The notes: generated by a model not told the origin, from the sequence alone. A DNA stretch of 64,000 nucleotides from Paenibacillus rigui (GCF_002234615.1 NZ_NMQW01000002.1:496001-560000), one strand, 5' to 3'; shown: positions 43,172-52,892, numbered from the stretch's first letter. Numbers and translations: made by a program.

Positions 43172-43446
43172 CGTGGTTCCAGCTCCTTTTCCTTCTATAT
43201 TCTTGTTGTTTAGAACAATAACGTAAACGAAGGTATTGATCAAGTAAAAAAAGATATAACTAAGAAAACCTTTGTAGTTCTTGATGACATGACAGCCATC
43301 CGCAGAATTAACAGATAATACACAAAAAAATCGTTGCATTCATATCTGAATTCACCTAAAATATGATCATGAACACACGAACGATTATGGGTAGTTGACC
43401 AATAATTATTAAGATTTTCAACTCATCCTAATCGATTCGACACCTA

Positions 43447-43475
43447 TTGACATGGCCTTTGCGGCATGTTACGCT
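43447..43475 (+). promoter_or_regulatory. Promoter of the serA T-box transcript
   Basis: TTGACA (43447-43452), a 17-base spacer and TACGCT (43470-43475). It starts the leader of serA about 350 bases before the gene. Confidence 0.6.
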
Positions 43476-43481
43476 AAGAAA

Positions 43482-43775
43482 AATTTCAATCGCAACAAAA
43501 CATTGACGGAGACAGTGTAGATGAGTAATGCGCAGAGAGCCGATGGAAGGTGCGAATCGGACATTATCGTTTACATGGAGCACTCCAGAGTTGCTGTTCC
43601 GAAAGGCGTTCTTTACGCATGTAGGCGCAGCCGGGTAGAAACCGTTAACTTTCTGGGTCAGATGACTCATGAGGCTGTACGTGCGAACGCGCAGCGAATT
43701 AGGGTGGCACCACGAAAGTAACTCTTCGTCCCTTGTATACGGTAATCGTATGGGGATAAAGGGTTTTTTTATTGT
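43482..43775 (+). ncRNA. T-box riboswitch of serA, probably serine-specific
   Basis: The leader contains the T-box signature AGGGTGGCACCACG (43701-43714), the antiterminator bulge sequence that pairs with uncharged tRNA. Upstream is a stem I of the usual form (GATGAGTAATGC, GCAGAGAGCCGATGG, GGTGCGAATCGG). Downstream is the terminator CCCTT...AAGGG (43730-43762) plus TTTTTTT. A serine codon UCC (43584-43586) or AGC (43579-43581) lies near the expected specifier loop. Low charged tRNA-Ser would keep the antiterminator and turn on serA. Confidence 0.88.
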
Positions 43776-43832
43776 GTCTGCTTATCTTACTTGGGAAAAG
43801 CGCACAAATAATTTCTTGGAGGTTAGAGCGAA

Positions 43833-45416
43833 ATGTACAAAGTGTTAGTCATGGATGGTATTAGCGACCTGGGGATTCAATTATTGAATGATGCGGCAGA
43901 CGTTACTGTAGAAAAGAAAATCGGATTGTCTGAAGATGAATTAATCGCTATTATTGCAGATTACGATGCGCTGTTAGTTCGCAGCCAAACCAAAGTTACC
44001 GAAAAAATTATGACAGCAGCGAGCAAGTTGAAGGTTGTCGGCCGCGCTGGCGTAGGCGTAGATAATATTGATCTGGAAGCTGCAACCAAACGCGGTATTG
44101 TTGTTATCAATGCTCCTGACGGTAACACCATTGCGACCTGCGAGCTGACATTTGCCATGATGATGTCTGTTGCCCGTTCGATCCCTCAAGCATATAAAAA
44201 GACAGTTGGCGGCGAATGGGACCGCAAAACGTTCGTTGGCGTCGAGCTTCGCAATAAAACATTGGGTATTCTCGGTATGGGCCGTATCGGAAGCGAAGTG
44301 GCTAAACGCGCGAAAGTATTCGGCATGAATGTCATCGGCTACGATCCTTTCCTGACTGAAGACCGCGCTGAAAAAATCGGGGTCAAGCTTGGCACCGTAA
44401 ACGAAATTGCCGCTCAAGCTGATTTTATTACCGTGCATACTCCGCTTACGAACGAAACACGTCACATCATAGCCCGCCCGCAATTCGAGCTGATGAAAAA
44501 AGGCGTACGCATCATCAACTGTGCCCGCGGCGGCATTATTGACGAAATGGCTTTGGTAGAGGCGATTGAATCCGGTATCGTTGCAGGCGCTGCATTTGAC
44601 GTGTTCGAAGAAGAACCGCCTCGTGCCGAGCATCCGTTCCTGAACAACCCGAAAATTATCGTTACACCTCACTTGGGTGCTTCTACCGTAGAGGCACAAG
44701 AGAATGTGGCGATCGACGTATCAGAAGAGGTACTGCACATCTTGCGCGACGAACCGTTCAAAAATGCGGTAAACATGCCTCCGGTTCCAGCAGTCGTTAT
44801 GAATAAATTACAGCCTTACTTCAACCTGGGTGAAAAACTGGGACAATTCATCGGTCAAACGACAGAAGGCGCAGTGCAAGAAATCATCATCAGCTATTCC
44901 GGAGACCTGGTTGATGTGGATGTTAACCCATTGAACCGTTATATCGTTAAAGGTGTTCTTGCCAACCAGCTGGAAGGCGTTAATATCGTTAATGCGATGC
45001 ACCTTGCCAAAACACGTGATGTGAATGTTGTCATCCAAAAATCAACGACTTCCAAAACGTTCACTAACTTGGTATCCGTAACATTAAAAACAAAAAATGA
45101 GGAGCGTCTGGTTGCCGGTACCTTGCTTGCAGGCTATGGCGAGCGGATTGTACAAATCGATCAATATCCAGTCGATATTGCACCTCACGGCAACCTGCTC
45201 CTGATTTCCCATAACGATAAGCCGGGAATCATTGGTAAAGTAGGAACGCTGCTCGGAAGCAATGACGTGAATATTGCAACCATGCAGGTCGGTCGTAAAG
45301 GCGTCGGCGGTTCCGCAATTATGGTATTAACGACAGATAAATCGACTCCAAAAGAAGTTCTGCAGCAATTAGTTGAGCTTCCTGAATTAATTAATGCCAA
45401 AGAGCTTTCCATTTAA
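43833..45416 (+). CDS. serA: D-3-phosphoglycerate dehydrogenase
   Basis: First enzyme of serine synthesis, oxidising 3-phosphoglycerate with NAD+. The 527 residues comprise catalytic and NAD domains (LGILGMGRIGSEVAKRAKV; CARGGIID; the catalytic His in TPHLGAST). An ASB (intervening) domain follows at about 315-450, and a C-terminal ACT domain from about 455 (LLISHNDKPGIIGKVGTLLG) is a probable serine sensor. GGAGG lies 9 bases before the ATG. Expression is controlled by the T-box leader. Its transcript and resE converge at a bidirectional terminator. Confidence 0.98.
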   Translation: MYKVLVMDGISDLGIQLLNDAADVTVEKKIGLSEDELIAIIADYDALLVRSQTKVTEKIMTAASKLKVVGRAGVGVDNIDLEAATKRGIVVINAPDGNTIATCELTFAMMMSVARSIPQAYKKTVGGEWDRKTFVGVELRNKTLGILGMGRIGSEVAKRAKVFGMNVIGYDPFLTEDRAEKIGVKLGTVNEIAAQADFITVHTPLTNETRHIIARPQFELMKKGVRIINCARGGIIDEMALVEAIESGIVAGAAFDVFEEEPPRAEHPFLNNPKIIVTPHLGASTVEAQENVAIDVSEEVLHILRDEPFKNAVNMPPVPAVVMNKLQPYFNLGEKLGQFIGQTTEGAVQEIIISYSGDLVDVDVNPLNRYIVKGVLANQLEGVNIVNAMHLAKTRDVNVVIQKSTTSKTFTNLVSVTLKTKNEERLVAGTLLAGYGERIVQIDQYPVDIAPHGNLLLISHNDKPGIIGKVGTLLGSNDVNIATMQVGRKGVGGSAIMVLTTDKSTPKEVLQQLVELPELINAKELSI

Positions 45417-45455
45417 TTGTTTCACGAACAACAAGATTTGCCTCACTTTTTCAAC

Positions 45456-45500
45456 AAAAATAAAGAGCTTCCGATATTGAATCGGAAGCTCTTTATTTAA
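45456..45500. terminator. Bidirectional terminator between serA and resE
   Basis: An 18-bp perfect stem (45458-45475 with 45481-45498) around ATTGA, with T-runs on both sides. The resE stop codon falls inside it. Confidence 0.92.
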
Positions 45501-47350
45501 TTTCTTGCAGGATTGCAAGGAATAAGCACAGAAAATGTCGTTCCTTGTCCAACCGTACTTCTCACCTGTACTTTTCCATGATGGGCTTCAACCAGATTGC
45601 TTACAATCGACAGCCCCAGCCCGGTACCGCCTGAAGCACCCCTGGTGCGGGCTTTATCGGCCTTGTAGAACCGCTCGAAGATATAGGGAAGGTCTCCGGC
45701 TGGAATCCCTTGTCCCTGGTCTGTAATCTCAATAAGAACCGCGTCTTTGCCCTGATACGAATCCGAAGTGGCTTTCATTACAATTTCGGCTTGTGAAGGG
45801 GTATGACGGATTGCGTTATCCAACAAATTCGTCATAATTTGTTCCAGCCGGTCCTCATCTGCCTGATACAGCAAAAGCTCTTCCTCCGGCAGGTCGCAAA
45901 TCATCGTGATTCCCCGTTCCTTGGACAGTACTGCGAATTTCCGGTGCATCCGTTTCATGAAGCTATTAACGTCCACTTCACGGAAATGCAGCTCCAGATT
46001 CCCTGTCTCCATCCGGGCTAAATCCAGTAAATCCCTAACGAGACGCCCCATTCGCAGCGACTCGTCATGAATTACTTGTGCCAGCTCCTTGCGTTCCTCC
46101 GGAGTACCTGCAATATCGTCCAGCAGCGCCTCGCTGTATCCCTGCAGCATGGAAAGCGGCGTACGAAGCTCATGAGACACATTAGCGACAAAATCTTTGC
46201 GCAGTTTATCCAGATGGAACTCCTCGGTAACATCCCTCAAAACGGCTACAGCACCGCGAACTGCTTCCCTGGAATATAATGGAGCCATGACAACCGACCA
46301 TACCTCGCTTTGCACATGCAGGTTCGTCGTCATATCCCGGGAAGCCTGAATGACTTCTTCAAATAACGGCCGGATTGGGGGCGGAATTTCCTGCTGCTGT
46401 GCGAATGCAGTTTGATCATCCGGCCTCGGATCGACCGAATCCTCCGACCACTGAATCCGGCTCCAGTCACGAACGATTTTATCTCCCTGAGGGTTGGTTA
46501 ATATGACTTTGCCTTCGGCATCAAAGGTGATTACTGCATCCGTCATACTCCTAAGCACGCTGGAAAGATGCTCTTTTTCATGGCTCAAAGCCTTGATCGT
46601 ATCGGATAATTCCTCACCCATATGATTAAACGTTTTGGCCAGCTCCCCTATCTCATCTACAGATGCAATAGGTACCCTGGTGCCGTATTCCCCATGGGAG
46701 ATCATATCCGCCGCTTTTTTCAACTGCAGCAGCGGCTGTGTGATTTTAGTCGATAGGAAGAAGGCGAAGAAGGTAGTCATCAGAAAGCCGATAACCGAAA
46801 CATAAGCGAATAACCTTTTCACATAAGCCTGTGACGCTTCTACAGACTGGGTTGATTGATACAATACCGCTGCACCGATAGTTTTGCTCTGGGAAGCATC
46901 CATCAAGGGAACGGCTACGGCAGAGTACAAGCTGTTCGTCCGATGCTTGCTCGCAATTTTACCGGTCACCTGATTGTCAATGATTTCACCGGCAAATACC
47001 CTCTGTAAATCCTCTTTGGAAAAAAAGTCTTCGTAATGAAGCTCGCCCGTTGCCGAACCGACTGGAAAATCCATCTGCTTCAAATCCGAGCTGACCAGAA
47101 AGACAGTCGCCTCCTGGGCGCTCAGCAAATCGTTAACCAAAGTAATATACCGGTCATCCTCCATATGAATGGAAATGCCGCTGGATACTTTAACCGCAAG
47201 CTTACGCAAATTTTCCGTCTGGTCTTGAGACTTAGGAAATGACGTTTCAATGTACTGCCCCAGAAACAAACTGAGGACTAACAAAACGACAGCAACTAAA
47301 GCGATAATCGTCAACCACAGCTTACCGACTATACTTTTTAGACTGAACAC
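45497..47350 (-). CDS. resE: Sensor histidine kinase ResE
   Basis: Sensor of the ResDE system for anaerobic respiration and cytochrome genes. The 617 residues comprise TM1 (about 10-30, LWLTIIALVAVVLLVLSLFL), an extracytoplasmic domain to about 175, TM2 (VSVIGFLMTTFFAFFLS), HAMP (about 200-250) and PAS (about 265-360). The kinase core has NVSHELRTPLSM (phosphorylated His), NLLDNAIRH (N box), DQGQGIPAGD (G1) and GGTGLGLSIV (G2). GTG start immediately after the resD stop, with GAGGTG upstream. Its stop lies in the shared terminator with serA. Confidence 0.95.
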   Translation of the reverse strand: MFSLKSIVGKLWLTIIALVAVVLLVLSLFLGQYIETSFPKSQDQTENLRKLAVKVSSGISIHMEDDRYITLVNDLLSAQEATVFLVSSDLKQMDFPVGSATGELHYEDFFSKEDLQRVFAGEIIDNQVTGKIASKHRTNSLYSAVAVPLMDASQSKTIGAAVLYQSTQSVEASQAYVKRLFAYVSVIGFLMTTFFAFFLSTKITQPLLQLKKAADMISHGEYGTRVPIASVDEIGELAKTFNHMGEELSDTIKALSHEKEHLSSVLRSMTDAVITFDAEGKVILTNPQGDKIVRDWSRIQWSEDSVDPRPDDQTAFAQQQEIPPPIRPLFEEVIQASRDMTTNLHVQSEVWSVVMAPLYSREAVRGAVAVLRDVTEEFHLDKLRKDFVANVSHELRTPLSMLQGYSEALLDDIAGTPEERKELAQVIHDESLRMGRLVRDLLDLARMETGNLELHFREVDVNSFMKRMHRKFAVLSKERGITMICDLPEEELLLYQADEDRLEQIMTNLLDNAIRHTPSQAEIVMKATSDSYQGKDAVLIEITDQGQGIPAGDLPYIFERFYKADKARTRGASGGTGLGLSIVSNLVEAHHGKVQVRSTVGQGTTFSVLIPCNPARN

Positions 47351-48067
47351 TTACTTCGGCACCTCTAGCTTGTAGCCAACGCCCCAAACGGTTGTGATCA
47401 TGGCAGCAGCATCCGGGGAAACCTTGTTCAGCTTCTCGCGAAGGCGCTTTACATGGGTATCCACCGTCCGCAGGTCCCCGAAAAATTCGTAATTCCATAC
47501 ATCCTTCAGCAGCTCCTCGCGGGAAAACACTTTATCCGGGGAAACAGCCAAATAATGCAGCAGCTCGTATTCCTTAGGTGTGAGGGCAACCTCTTGTCCC
47601 CCTGCCGTTACCCGATGCGCGTCATGCTCAATGACCAGGTTAGGGAACACGATGTTGTTGCTTGAGTTCACTTCTTTAGATAAATAGGCAGTAACGGACG
47701 AGCGGCGCAAAATCGCTTTGACCCGGTAAATCACTTCCCGAGGGCTGAAAGGCTTCACAACGTAGTCGTCTGCCCCCATCTCAAAGCCCTGTACCCGATT
47801 GGTCTCTTCGCCTTTAGCTGTCAGCATAATGATCGGTGTGGACTTGGATTGACGCAACCGCAAGCAAACCTCATTGCCGTCTATTCCCGGAAGCATTAAA
47901 TCAAGCAAAATGAGGTCGTAGTCGGTTTCCATCGCCATTTTCAATGCGCTTTCCCCGTCCTCTGCTTCCTCGATTGTGAAATTTTCCTTTTCCAAATACA
48001 TCCGAAGCAAACGGCGGATCCGTTCCTCATCATCCACTACCAAGATTGTAGTTTTGATATCTGTCAT
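47351..48067 (-). CDS. resD: Response regulator ResD
   Basis: OmpR-type regulator of 238 residues. The receiver domain has the acidic pocket VDDEE, the phosphorylated Asp in LLDLMLPG and the Lys in VVKPFSP. The C-terminal winged helix includes DLRTVDTHVKRLREKL and WGVGYKL. In Firmicutes ResD activates respiration genes, often with the kinase encoded next to it. Its stop adjoins the resE start. It follows resC by 33 bases and completes resABCDE. Confidence 0.97.
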   Translation of the reverse strand: MTDIKTTILVVDDEERIRRLLRMYLEKENFTIEEAEDGESALKMAMETDYDLILLDLMLPGIDGNEVCLRLRQSKSTPIIMLTAKGEETNRVQGFEMGADDYVVKPFSPREVIYRVKAILRRSSVTAYLSKEVNSSNNIVFPNLVIEHDAHRVTAGGQEVALTPKEYELLHYLAVSPDKVFSREELLKDVWNYEFFGDLRTVDTHVKRLREKLNKVSPDAAAMITTVWGVGYKLEVPK

Positions 48068-48100
48068 CCCTTTTCAACCCTTTCATGTATAGGATAGCCA

Positions 48101-49348
48101 TCACGTACCGGAATAAGAATGAAGCCCGGCAATAACCAAATTGACGCCGATCAAAGTGAACATTACAACCATAAACCCGATCACGGACAACCAGGCGGAT
48201 TTCTTCCCCTGCCAGCCTCTGGAAAGTCTAAAGTGCAAGTAAGCCGCGTAATACAGCCACGTGATTAACGCCCACACTTCCTTCGGGTCCCATCCCCAGA
48301 AACGGCCCCATGCTTCCGCCGCCCAGATCATAGCAAAAACCAGAGCCCCCAAGGTAAAAATAGGATAGCCTATCGCGATCGCCCGATAGCTGATTTCATC
48401 AATATCCTCCGGATCAATACCTTGCAGCAAAGGTCCTACAAGAGCTCCTAACGGCTTACGAATGATCAATCGAAGCAATCCATATAAAATTAAACCGCCA
48501 ATGACAGACCAAATGACCGTATTCAGCTTCCGTCCGCCATTCGCTCCGGTGATCCAGGAAGGTGCTTCAAAGAGAGGCTCCGTCATGCCTAGAAACGGCT
48601 GCATTTGAATAATTTCCGCTTGATGCGGCTTCACAATCGGAGGCAGTACGTAGTCTACATTTTGCTGTGTCTTCTGTTCAACATTGTTGGCATCCACTGT
48701 TGTCGTGTAAGTAGCAAACTTCGCATGATAGCCCGACGCATTAAACCCGAAAATGGAAACGACAAATGCGACGATCATCACTAGAAAAAATATCGTCACT
48801 TCAACACCGAATTGTTCTTTCCGGTGCTGGCGCTCCTTACTTTTGAAATTGACCGTGCGAAGCAAATACATAAGGCCTGCTGCAAAGCCGACAGCGAAAA
48901 AGGCTTCGCCTGTGGCAGCTGTCGTGACGTGGATTTTGAGCCAATAGCTTTGCAAGGCTGGAATGAGCGGCTGTACTTCCTTAGGAAATACGGACGCATA
49001 GGCAATGATGATAATACTGACCGGCATCGCGAAGATGCCCAAAGCCGGCGCTTTATAGAGCAGATAAACAATAATAAAAGCAAGGGAAATCATCATGCCC
49101 AGGAAGGTCATAAATTCAAACATATTACTCGTTGGGATGTGCCCTGCTTCAGCCCACCGGGTGAAGAAGAACGCAGCGTGGCCGGCAAAGCCGACAATCG
49201 ACAGGATTAAGCCTATTTTTCCCCATTTCTTTGCGTGACCTTCCATATTATCCGGGTTCCAATGTTTGCCTAAAACAGCAACGACGAAGCTGAGAAAAGC
49301 CAAATTGTATACGATAAAAGCAATCAATAAAAAGGAACTGCTGCTCAC
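48101..49348 (-). CDS. resC: Cytochrome c biogenesis protein ResC (CcsA-like)
   Basis: A 415-residue multi-pass membrane protein. The heme-handling WWD-type motif is in AEAWGRFWGWDPKEVWALITW, flanked by conserved histidines (AGHAAFFFTRW, and YAAYLHFRLSRGW). With ResB it forms the System II heme-attachment complex for c-type cytochromes. GTG start overlapping the resB stop (GTGA). It contains a soluble loop of about 60 residues in the middle (NNVEQKTQQNVDYVLPP). Confidence 0.95.
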   Translation of the reverse strand: MSSSSFLLIAFIVYNLAFLSFVVAVLGKHWNPDNMEGHAKKWGKIGLILSIVGFAGHAAFFFTRWAEAGHIPTSNMFEFMTFLGMMISLAFIIVYLLYKAPALGIFAMPVSIIIIAYASVFPKEVQPLIPALQSYWLKIHVTTAATGEAFFAVGFAAGLMYLLRTVNFKSKERQHRKEQFGVEVTIFFLVMIVAFVVSIFGFNASGYHAKFATYTTTVDANNVEQKTQQNVDYVLPPIVKPHQAEIIQMQPFLGMTEPLFEAPSWITGANGGRKLNTVIWSVIGGLILYGLLRLIIRKPLGALVGPLLQGIDPEDIDEISYRAIAIGYPIFTLGALVFAMIWAAEAWGRFWGWDPKEVWALITWLYYAAYLHFRLSRGWQGKKSAWLSVIGFMVVMFTLIGVNLVIAGLHSYSGT

Positions 49349-51033
49349 TGCTCTACCACTCCCGCCTCTAGCGACTTAGGATCGACATCGATCCCTGATT
49401 TATGAAGAAATTGAGCCACTTCCGTTCGCATGCCAAACCAGTTCTTATTCGTATGCGCTCCCAGAACCAGCTGCCCCTCATCGATCCGCAGCCAAATTCT
49501 GCGGTGATGCCAATAAAAGCCCATAACCAAACCAATCATGGATATGGCCGCCCCTACCCAAATAAACGGAAGTGCACGGTCAATACGGATATTCAAATAG
49601 CTCACATAATTGGAGAGCTTCACATCATTCATGGAATTAACAGAAAGCTCCAGCTTGTTAGCCAGGTCCCCGTTCAGCAGATCCTGCTTAAAGTTTTCCT
49701 TGTCAATTTGACGCGGGAAGTAGACAAACGTTCTGCCCTCTGCCGGCATATCAGGCCCTTTCAATGTGAAAATAAAGGCAGGTACGTTCGGCTCATTGGA
49801 TTTGGTCATCGGTACGCTCTTCTCATCAAGAGCAAAATCGGGAAAATACGCTTTCAGCTTCAGAGAATATGGTCCGACCTCATAGCTGTCCGCCGGACGA
49901 GTCATCGACAGCTCTATCGAGCCGTAAACTTGACCGGTTTGTTTATTTTTCAATGAAGGCTTTACCGAAATGAGCATGGGAGATTCTTTGAAGTCATATT
50001 GATAAGCAAGGAACCCTTTATAATTTAACGGTTTATTGACAAGGATGTCCTGCTTATATACTTCTTCCAGCTTCGGCTCCTTCATAGGATCGTCGCAGTC
50101 AGCCTTACATTTGTATAATACAGCTTGCGTTTCATAAACTTTAGGAACAGCCTGCTGCTTAGCACGGAATTCCTCAGACATTTCTTCTTCCTTGTAAAAT
50201 TCAAGTGTAAACTTCTCATTCTCGAGATAAAAGGAAGTGCCCGGAACTTTAACCGGCTGCCCTTCCGGAAAAGCAAGATGCTGATCCATATTCCAGCCCG
50301 GCAAGCTGCGCATTAATACCGCCATCAAAAAGATAATAAGTCCAATATGGTTAATATAAGGCCCCCAGCGGCTAAAGCGATTCTTCTCCGCTAGCAGTGC
50401 CGTACCATCTGTGTGTACGCGGTAATGCTGCTTCTGAAGCTTCTTGGCTGCGGCTTCAACCCAGGCCTTTGACGCCTCTTCTGCGTGTTCGTCATCTGAT
50501 ACGTACATGGGGAGCTGACCGGTGTAGGATACTTTTTGACGCTGTAAAAATTGAACGTGCTTACGGATCTGCTGCTTGCTTAACGCACGGTAAAGAGGGA
50601 GAACCCTGTCCAGACTGCATACAACCAATGAGATGCCGATCATGAAAAGCAGCGTAATAAACCACCACGACTCATACGTGTGGGACAAGCCGAGCAAATA
50701 GTAAATTTTACCGATCATACCGTACTTTTCTTCGTAGAAAGTCGACGGATCGAAATTCAAAAACAAGCTCTCCTGCTCGAAAACGGTACCGAGTGCCGCA
50801 CCTGCCAATGTTATGATAATCAAATAAATGGCGATTTTTACAGAGGAGAAAAAATTCCACACTTTATCCAGCCATCCCGGATTTTCCTTCTGCGAACGTC
50901 TGGCCACCCCATCATAACGCATCTCCAGAGGTGTCGTTTCATCGTCCTCGTACAATGGCTTACCACAGGATTCGCAAAGTACGGTACCGACATGATTCTG
51001 ATGGCCGCATTCACATTTTGTATTCTGAATCAT
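49345..51033 (-). CDS. resB: Cytochrome c biogenesis protein ResB
   Basis: 562 residues. It starts with a small zinc ribbon, KCECGHQNHVGTVLCESCGKPL, then four membrane segments (AIYLIIITLAGAALGTV, WWFITLLFMIGISLVVCSL, YINHIGLIIFLMAVLMRS and, near the C-terminus, ALPFIWVGAAISMIGLVMGFYWHH). Between them is a large extracytoplasmic domain. Partner of ResC in System II cytochrome c synthesis. ATG with AGGAGG nearby. Its stop overlaps the resC start, so the two are translated together. Confidence 0.95.
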   Translation of the reverse strand: MIQNTKCECGHQNHVGTVLCESCGKPLYEDDETTPLEMRYDGVARRSQKENPGWLDKVWNFFSSVKIAIYLIIITLAGAALGTVFEQESLFLNFDPSTFYEEKYGMIGKIYYLLGLSHTYESWWFITLLFMIGISLVVCSLDRVLPLYRALSKQQIRKHVQFLQRQKVSYTGQLPMYVSDDEHAEEASKAWVEAAAKKLQKQHYRVHTDGTALLAEKNRFSRWGPYINHIGLIIFLMAVLMRSLPGWNMDQHLAFPEGQPVKVPGTSFYLENEKFTLEFYKEEEMSEEFRAKQQAVPKVYETQAVLYKCKADCDDPMKEPKLEEVYKQDILVNKPLNYKGFLAYQYDFKESPMLISVKPSLKNKQTGQVYGSIELSMTRPADSYEVGPYSLKLKAYFPDFALDEKSVPMTKSNEPNVPAFIFTLKGPDMPAEGRTFVYFPRQIDKENFKQDLLNGDLANKLELSVNSMNDVKLSNYVSYLNIRIDRALPFIWVGAAISMIGLVMGFYWHHRRIWLRIDEGQLVLGAHTNKNWFGMRTEVAQFLHKSGIDVDPKSLEAGVVEQ

Positions 51034-51190
51034 GGTGCCTCCTAATGCGTTGTTTTAGAAGGTTTGTACTTCATTATGTAAAGAAGTGAACCTTAAGCAT
51101 ATTTACAGTCGGTGAGACCCGTTAGCTTTTACCTGGTTCACCCCTTTACAAGGATGGAAGCATACAAATAAACCAAAAAACGCAAGATCG

Positions 51191-51715
51191 TTATTTACTA
51201 GAAATTGAAGCGATGGTCTTCTCAATGAGGGCTTCATCCATTTCACCGATATGTATCTTCGCAATTTTGCCGCTAGGCGCGATGAAGAAGGTCGTCGGGT
51301 ACTGCATGACTCCGTAGCGCTTTCTAATCTCTTCGTTATCGTCAAGCAAAATCGGAAAGCTTACTTTGTATTGATCGATGAAATTTTTGACCGTTATGCT
51401 GCTTTCCCCTAGATTTAGGCCGAGGAATACGACATTCTGCTGGTCTCTTTTCTCGTACTGATGCTGAATGGCCGGCATTTCGTCCTTACAGGGAGGGCAA
51501 AATGTTCCCCAGAAATTGACCATAACCGTCTTTCCTTTGTAATCGGACAAATTGTGCTGCGTACCGTCCAATGCCGTTAAGGTAAAATCAGGAGCTTTAG
51601 CCCCCTCCGTCGGCTTTTTATCCTTAGCATATAAATTATTGAATAATGTTAAGGCGCCGATCAGTACGACTACAGAAAAGATGGCGATTTGAACCCATCT
51701 TTTATTTTTTCCCAT
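51191..51715 (-). CDS. resA: Thiol-disulfide oxidoreductase ResA
   Basis: The membrane-anchored reductase keeps apocytochrome c thiols reduced for heme attachment. The 174 residues have an N-terminal anchor (IAIFSVVVLIGALTLFNNL) and a thioredoxin-like domain with the active site NFWGTFCPPCKDEMPAI. The motif is CPPC, where ResA of B. subtilis has CEPC. ATG at 51715 with GAGGTG 8 bases before. A 157-base gap then precedes resB. Downstream of rluB, probably in the same operon. Confidence 0.95.
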   Translation of the reverse strand: MGKNKRWVQIAIFSVVVLIGALTLFNNLYAKDKKPTEGAKAPDFTLTALDGTQHNLSDYKGKTVMVNFWGTFCPPCKDEMPAIQHQYEKRDQQNVVFLGLNLGESSITVKNFIDQYKVSFPILLDDNEEIRKRYGVMQYPTTFFIAPSGKIAKIHIGEMDEALIEKTIASISSK

Positions 51716-51782
51716 TTGCAATACACCTCAATCGATAACTAGTCAAACCTACCCTCATTATATCGAAATTTAGTGCCAGCGC

Positions 51783-52529
51783 TTATTTCCCTTTTTGAAT
51801 TTTATGTGTCGAGAGCGCACTGTCCTTCAGCTCTTTCACTTCCTTGGGGCTTAAATGGCGAAATTTGCCGCGGGGCACTCCGGTCAGAAAGATCGGACCA
51901 AACTTTACGCGCTTCAGCTTGATAACCGGAAATTGAATCGCATCAAACATCCGGCGCACTTGACGGTTCCGTCCTTCGTAAATCGTGATGGAAACGATGG
52001 TCTCGTTCTTGTCTTCACTGATGTCGTGATAATCGACCTCCGCCGGCGCCGTCATGCCGTCCTCGAGCTGAACGCCGTCTCTAAGCTTGTCCAGCAATGT
52101 CCCGTGCGGCACCCCTTTGACGGTTGCGTGATAAGTACGGGGCACATGATGCTTCGGATGCGTTAGCAAATTCGCGAATTCGCCGTCGTTCGTTAGCAGC
52201 AGCAGGCCTTCCGTATCGTAATCCAGCCGACCGATCGGGTAAATCCGTTCTTTGACCGGCTTTAGAAAATCCGTGACGATTTTGCGGCCGCCCGGGTCCG
52301 ATGCACTTGTAATAACCCCTTTCGGCTTGTTAAACAGCACATATACTTTCTGCTCTTGTTTAATCGTGCGTCCGTCTACTTGAATGATGTCTTTGGACGC
52401 ATCGACTTTGACCCCCAACGTAGTAATAATTTCATCGTTGACCTTTACCCGGCCTGCGGTGATCAATTCTTCACACTTGCGACGGGAGGCCACTCCCGCT
52501 TCAGCCAATACTTTCTGTAATCGTTCCAT
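51783..52529 (-). CDS. rluB: 23S rRNA pseudouridine synthase B
   Basis: It modifies a uridine in helix 80-93 region of 23S rRNA (U2605 in E. coli). The 248 residues have an N-terminal S4 RNA-binding domain (RLQKVLAEAGVASRRKCEELI) and the synthase domain with GRLDYDTEGLLLLTNDG (catalytic aspartate) and RNRQVRRMFD. ATG with GGAGA five bases upstream. Placed between the spm genes and res, as in B. subtilis. Standard length. Confidence 0.96.
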   Translation of the reverse strand: MERLQKVLAEAGVASRRKCEELITAGRVKVNDEIITTLGVKVDASKDIIQVDGRTIKQEQKVYVLFNKPKGVITSASDPGGRKIVTDFLKPVKERIYPIGRLDYDTEGLLLLTNDGEFANLLTHPKHHVPRTYHATVKGVPHGTLLDKLRDGVQLEDGMTAPAEVDYHDISEDKNETIVSITIYEGRNRQVRRMFDAIQFPVIKLKRVKFGPIFLTGVPRGKFRHLSPKEVKELKDSALSTHKIQKGK

Positions 52530-52550
52530 TAGTCTCCATTCACCTCAACC

Positions 52551-52892
52551 CTAATGATACCTATCCTCCGGTGAAATCACAAGTTGGGACCACGGAAAAA
52601 AAGATCCGGGACATGAAAGAGTATGAGGAAAAAGATCATCCGGTTGAAATCGGAACGTGCCGGCAAGACGGAAGACGAGCTTGTGCAGCAAAAAAAACTG
52701 TTCTTTTTCTTCGGAAGTATACATGTGGCGGGGCTCGGAAAAATTGCCCTCCAAGCAAATGTGGACATAGTGCGGATCGGTTTGATCCGGGGATGGGATG
52801 ATGGAGCCGTGGCGGGTAATGTAGAAGTCGAAGCCTTTGCCGTTAATGGACGGGCAGGCGGAATGATGAATCACAACACCATAATACTGCAC
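52551..52892 (-). CDS. Compact N-acetylmuramoyl-L-alanine amidase-like protein
   Basis: 113 residues. The start VQYYGVVIHHSACPSINGKG carries the conserved HH of amidase_2/PGRP proteins, and the end has PHTLSCPGSFFPW, matching the second metal site (His and Cys, then CPG..FPW). The middle is short. GTG at 52892 with AAGGAGG 8 bases upstream; the frame goes on to 53015 but overlaps the spmB 3' end. No signal peptide, so a role in the mother cell or in a compartment reached otherwise is unclear. It follows spmB and precedes rluB, so it may act on spore cortex. Whether it is catalytic depends on the missing third ligand. Confidence 0.7.
   Translation of the reverse strand: MQYYGVVIHHSACPSINGKGFDFYITRHGSIIPSPDQTDPHYVHICLEGNFSEPRHMYTSEEKEQFFLLHKLVFRLAGTFRFQPDDLFPHTLSCPGSFFPWSQLVISPEDRYH

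Noticed and set aside
43521-43721. Plus-strand 66-codon frame
   Set aside because: It lies wholly inside the T-box leader structure; no ribosome site.
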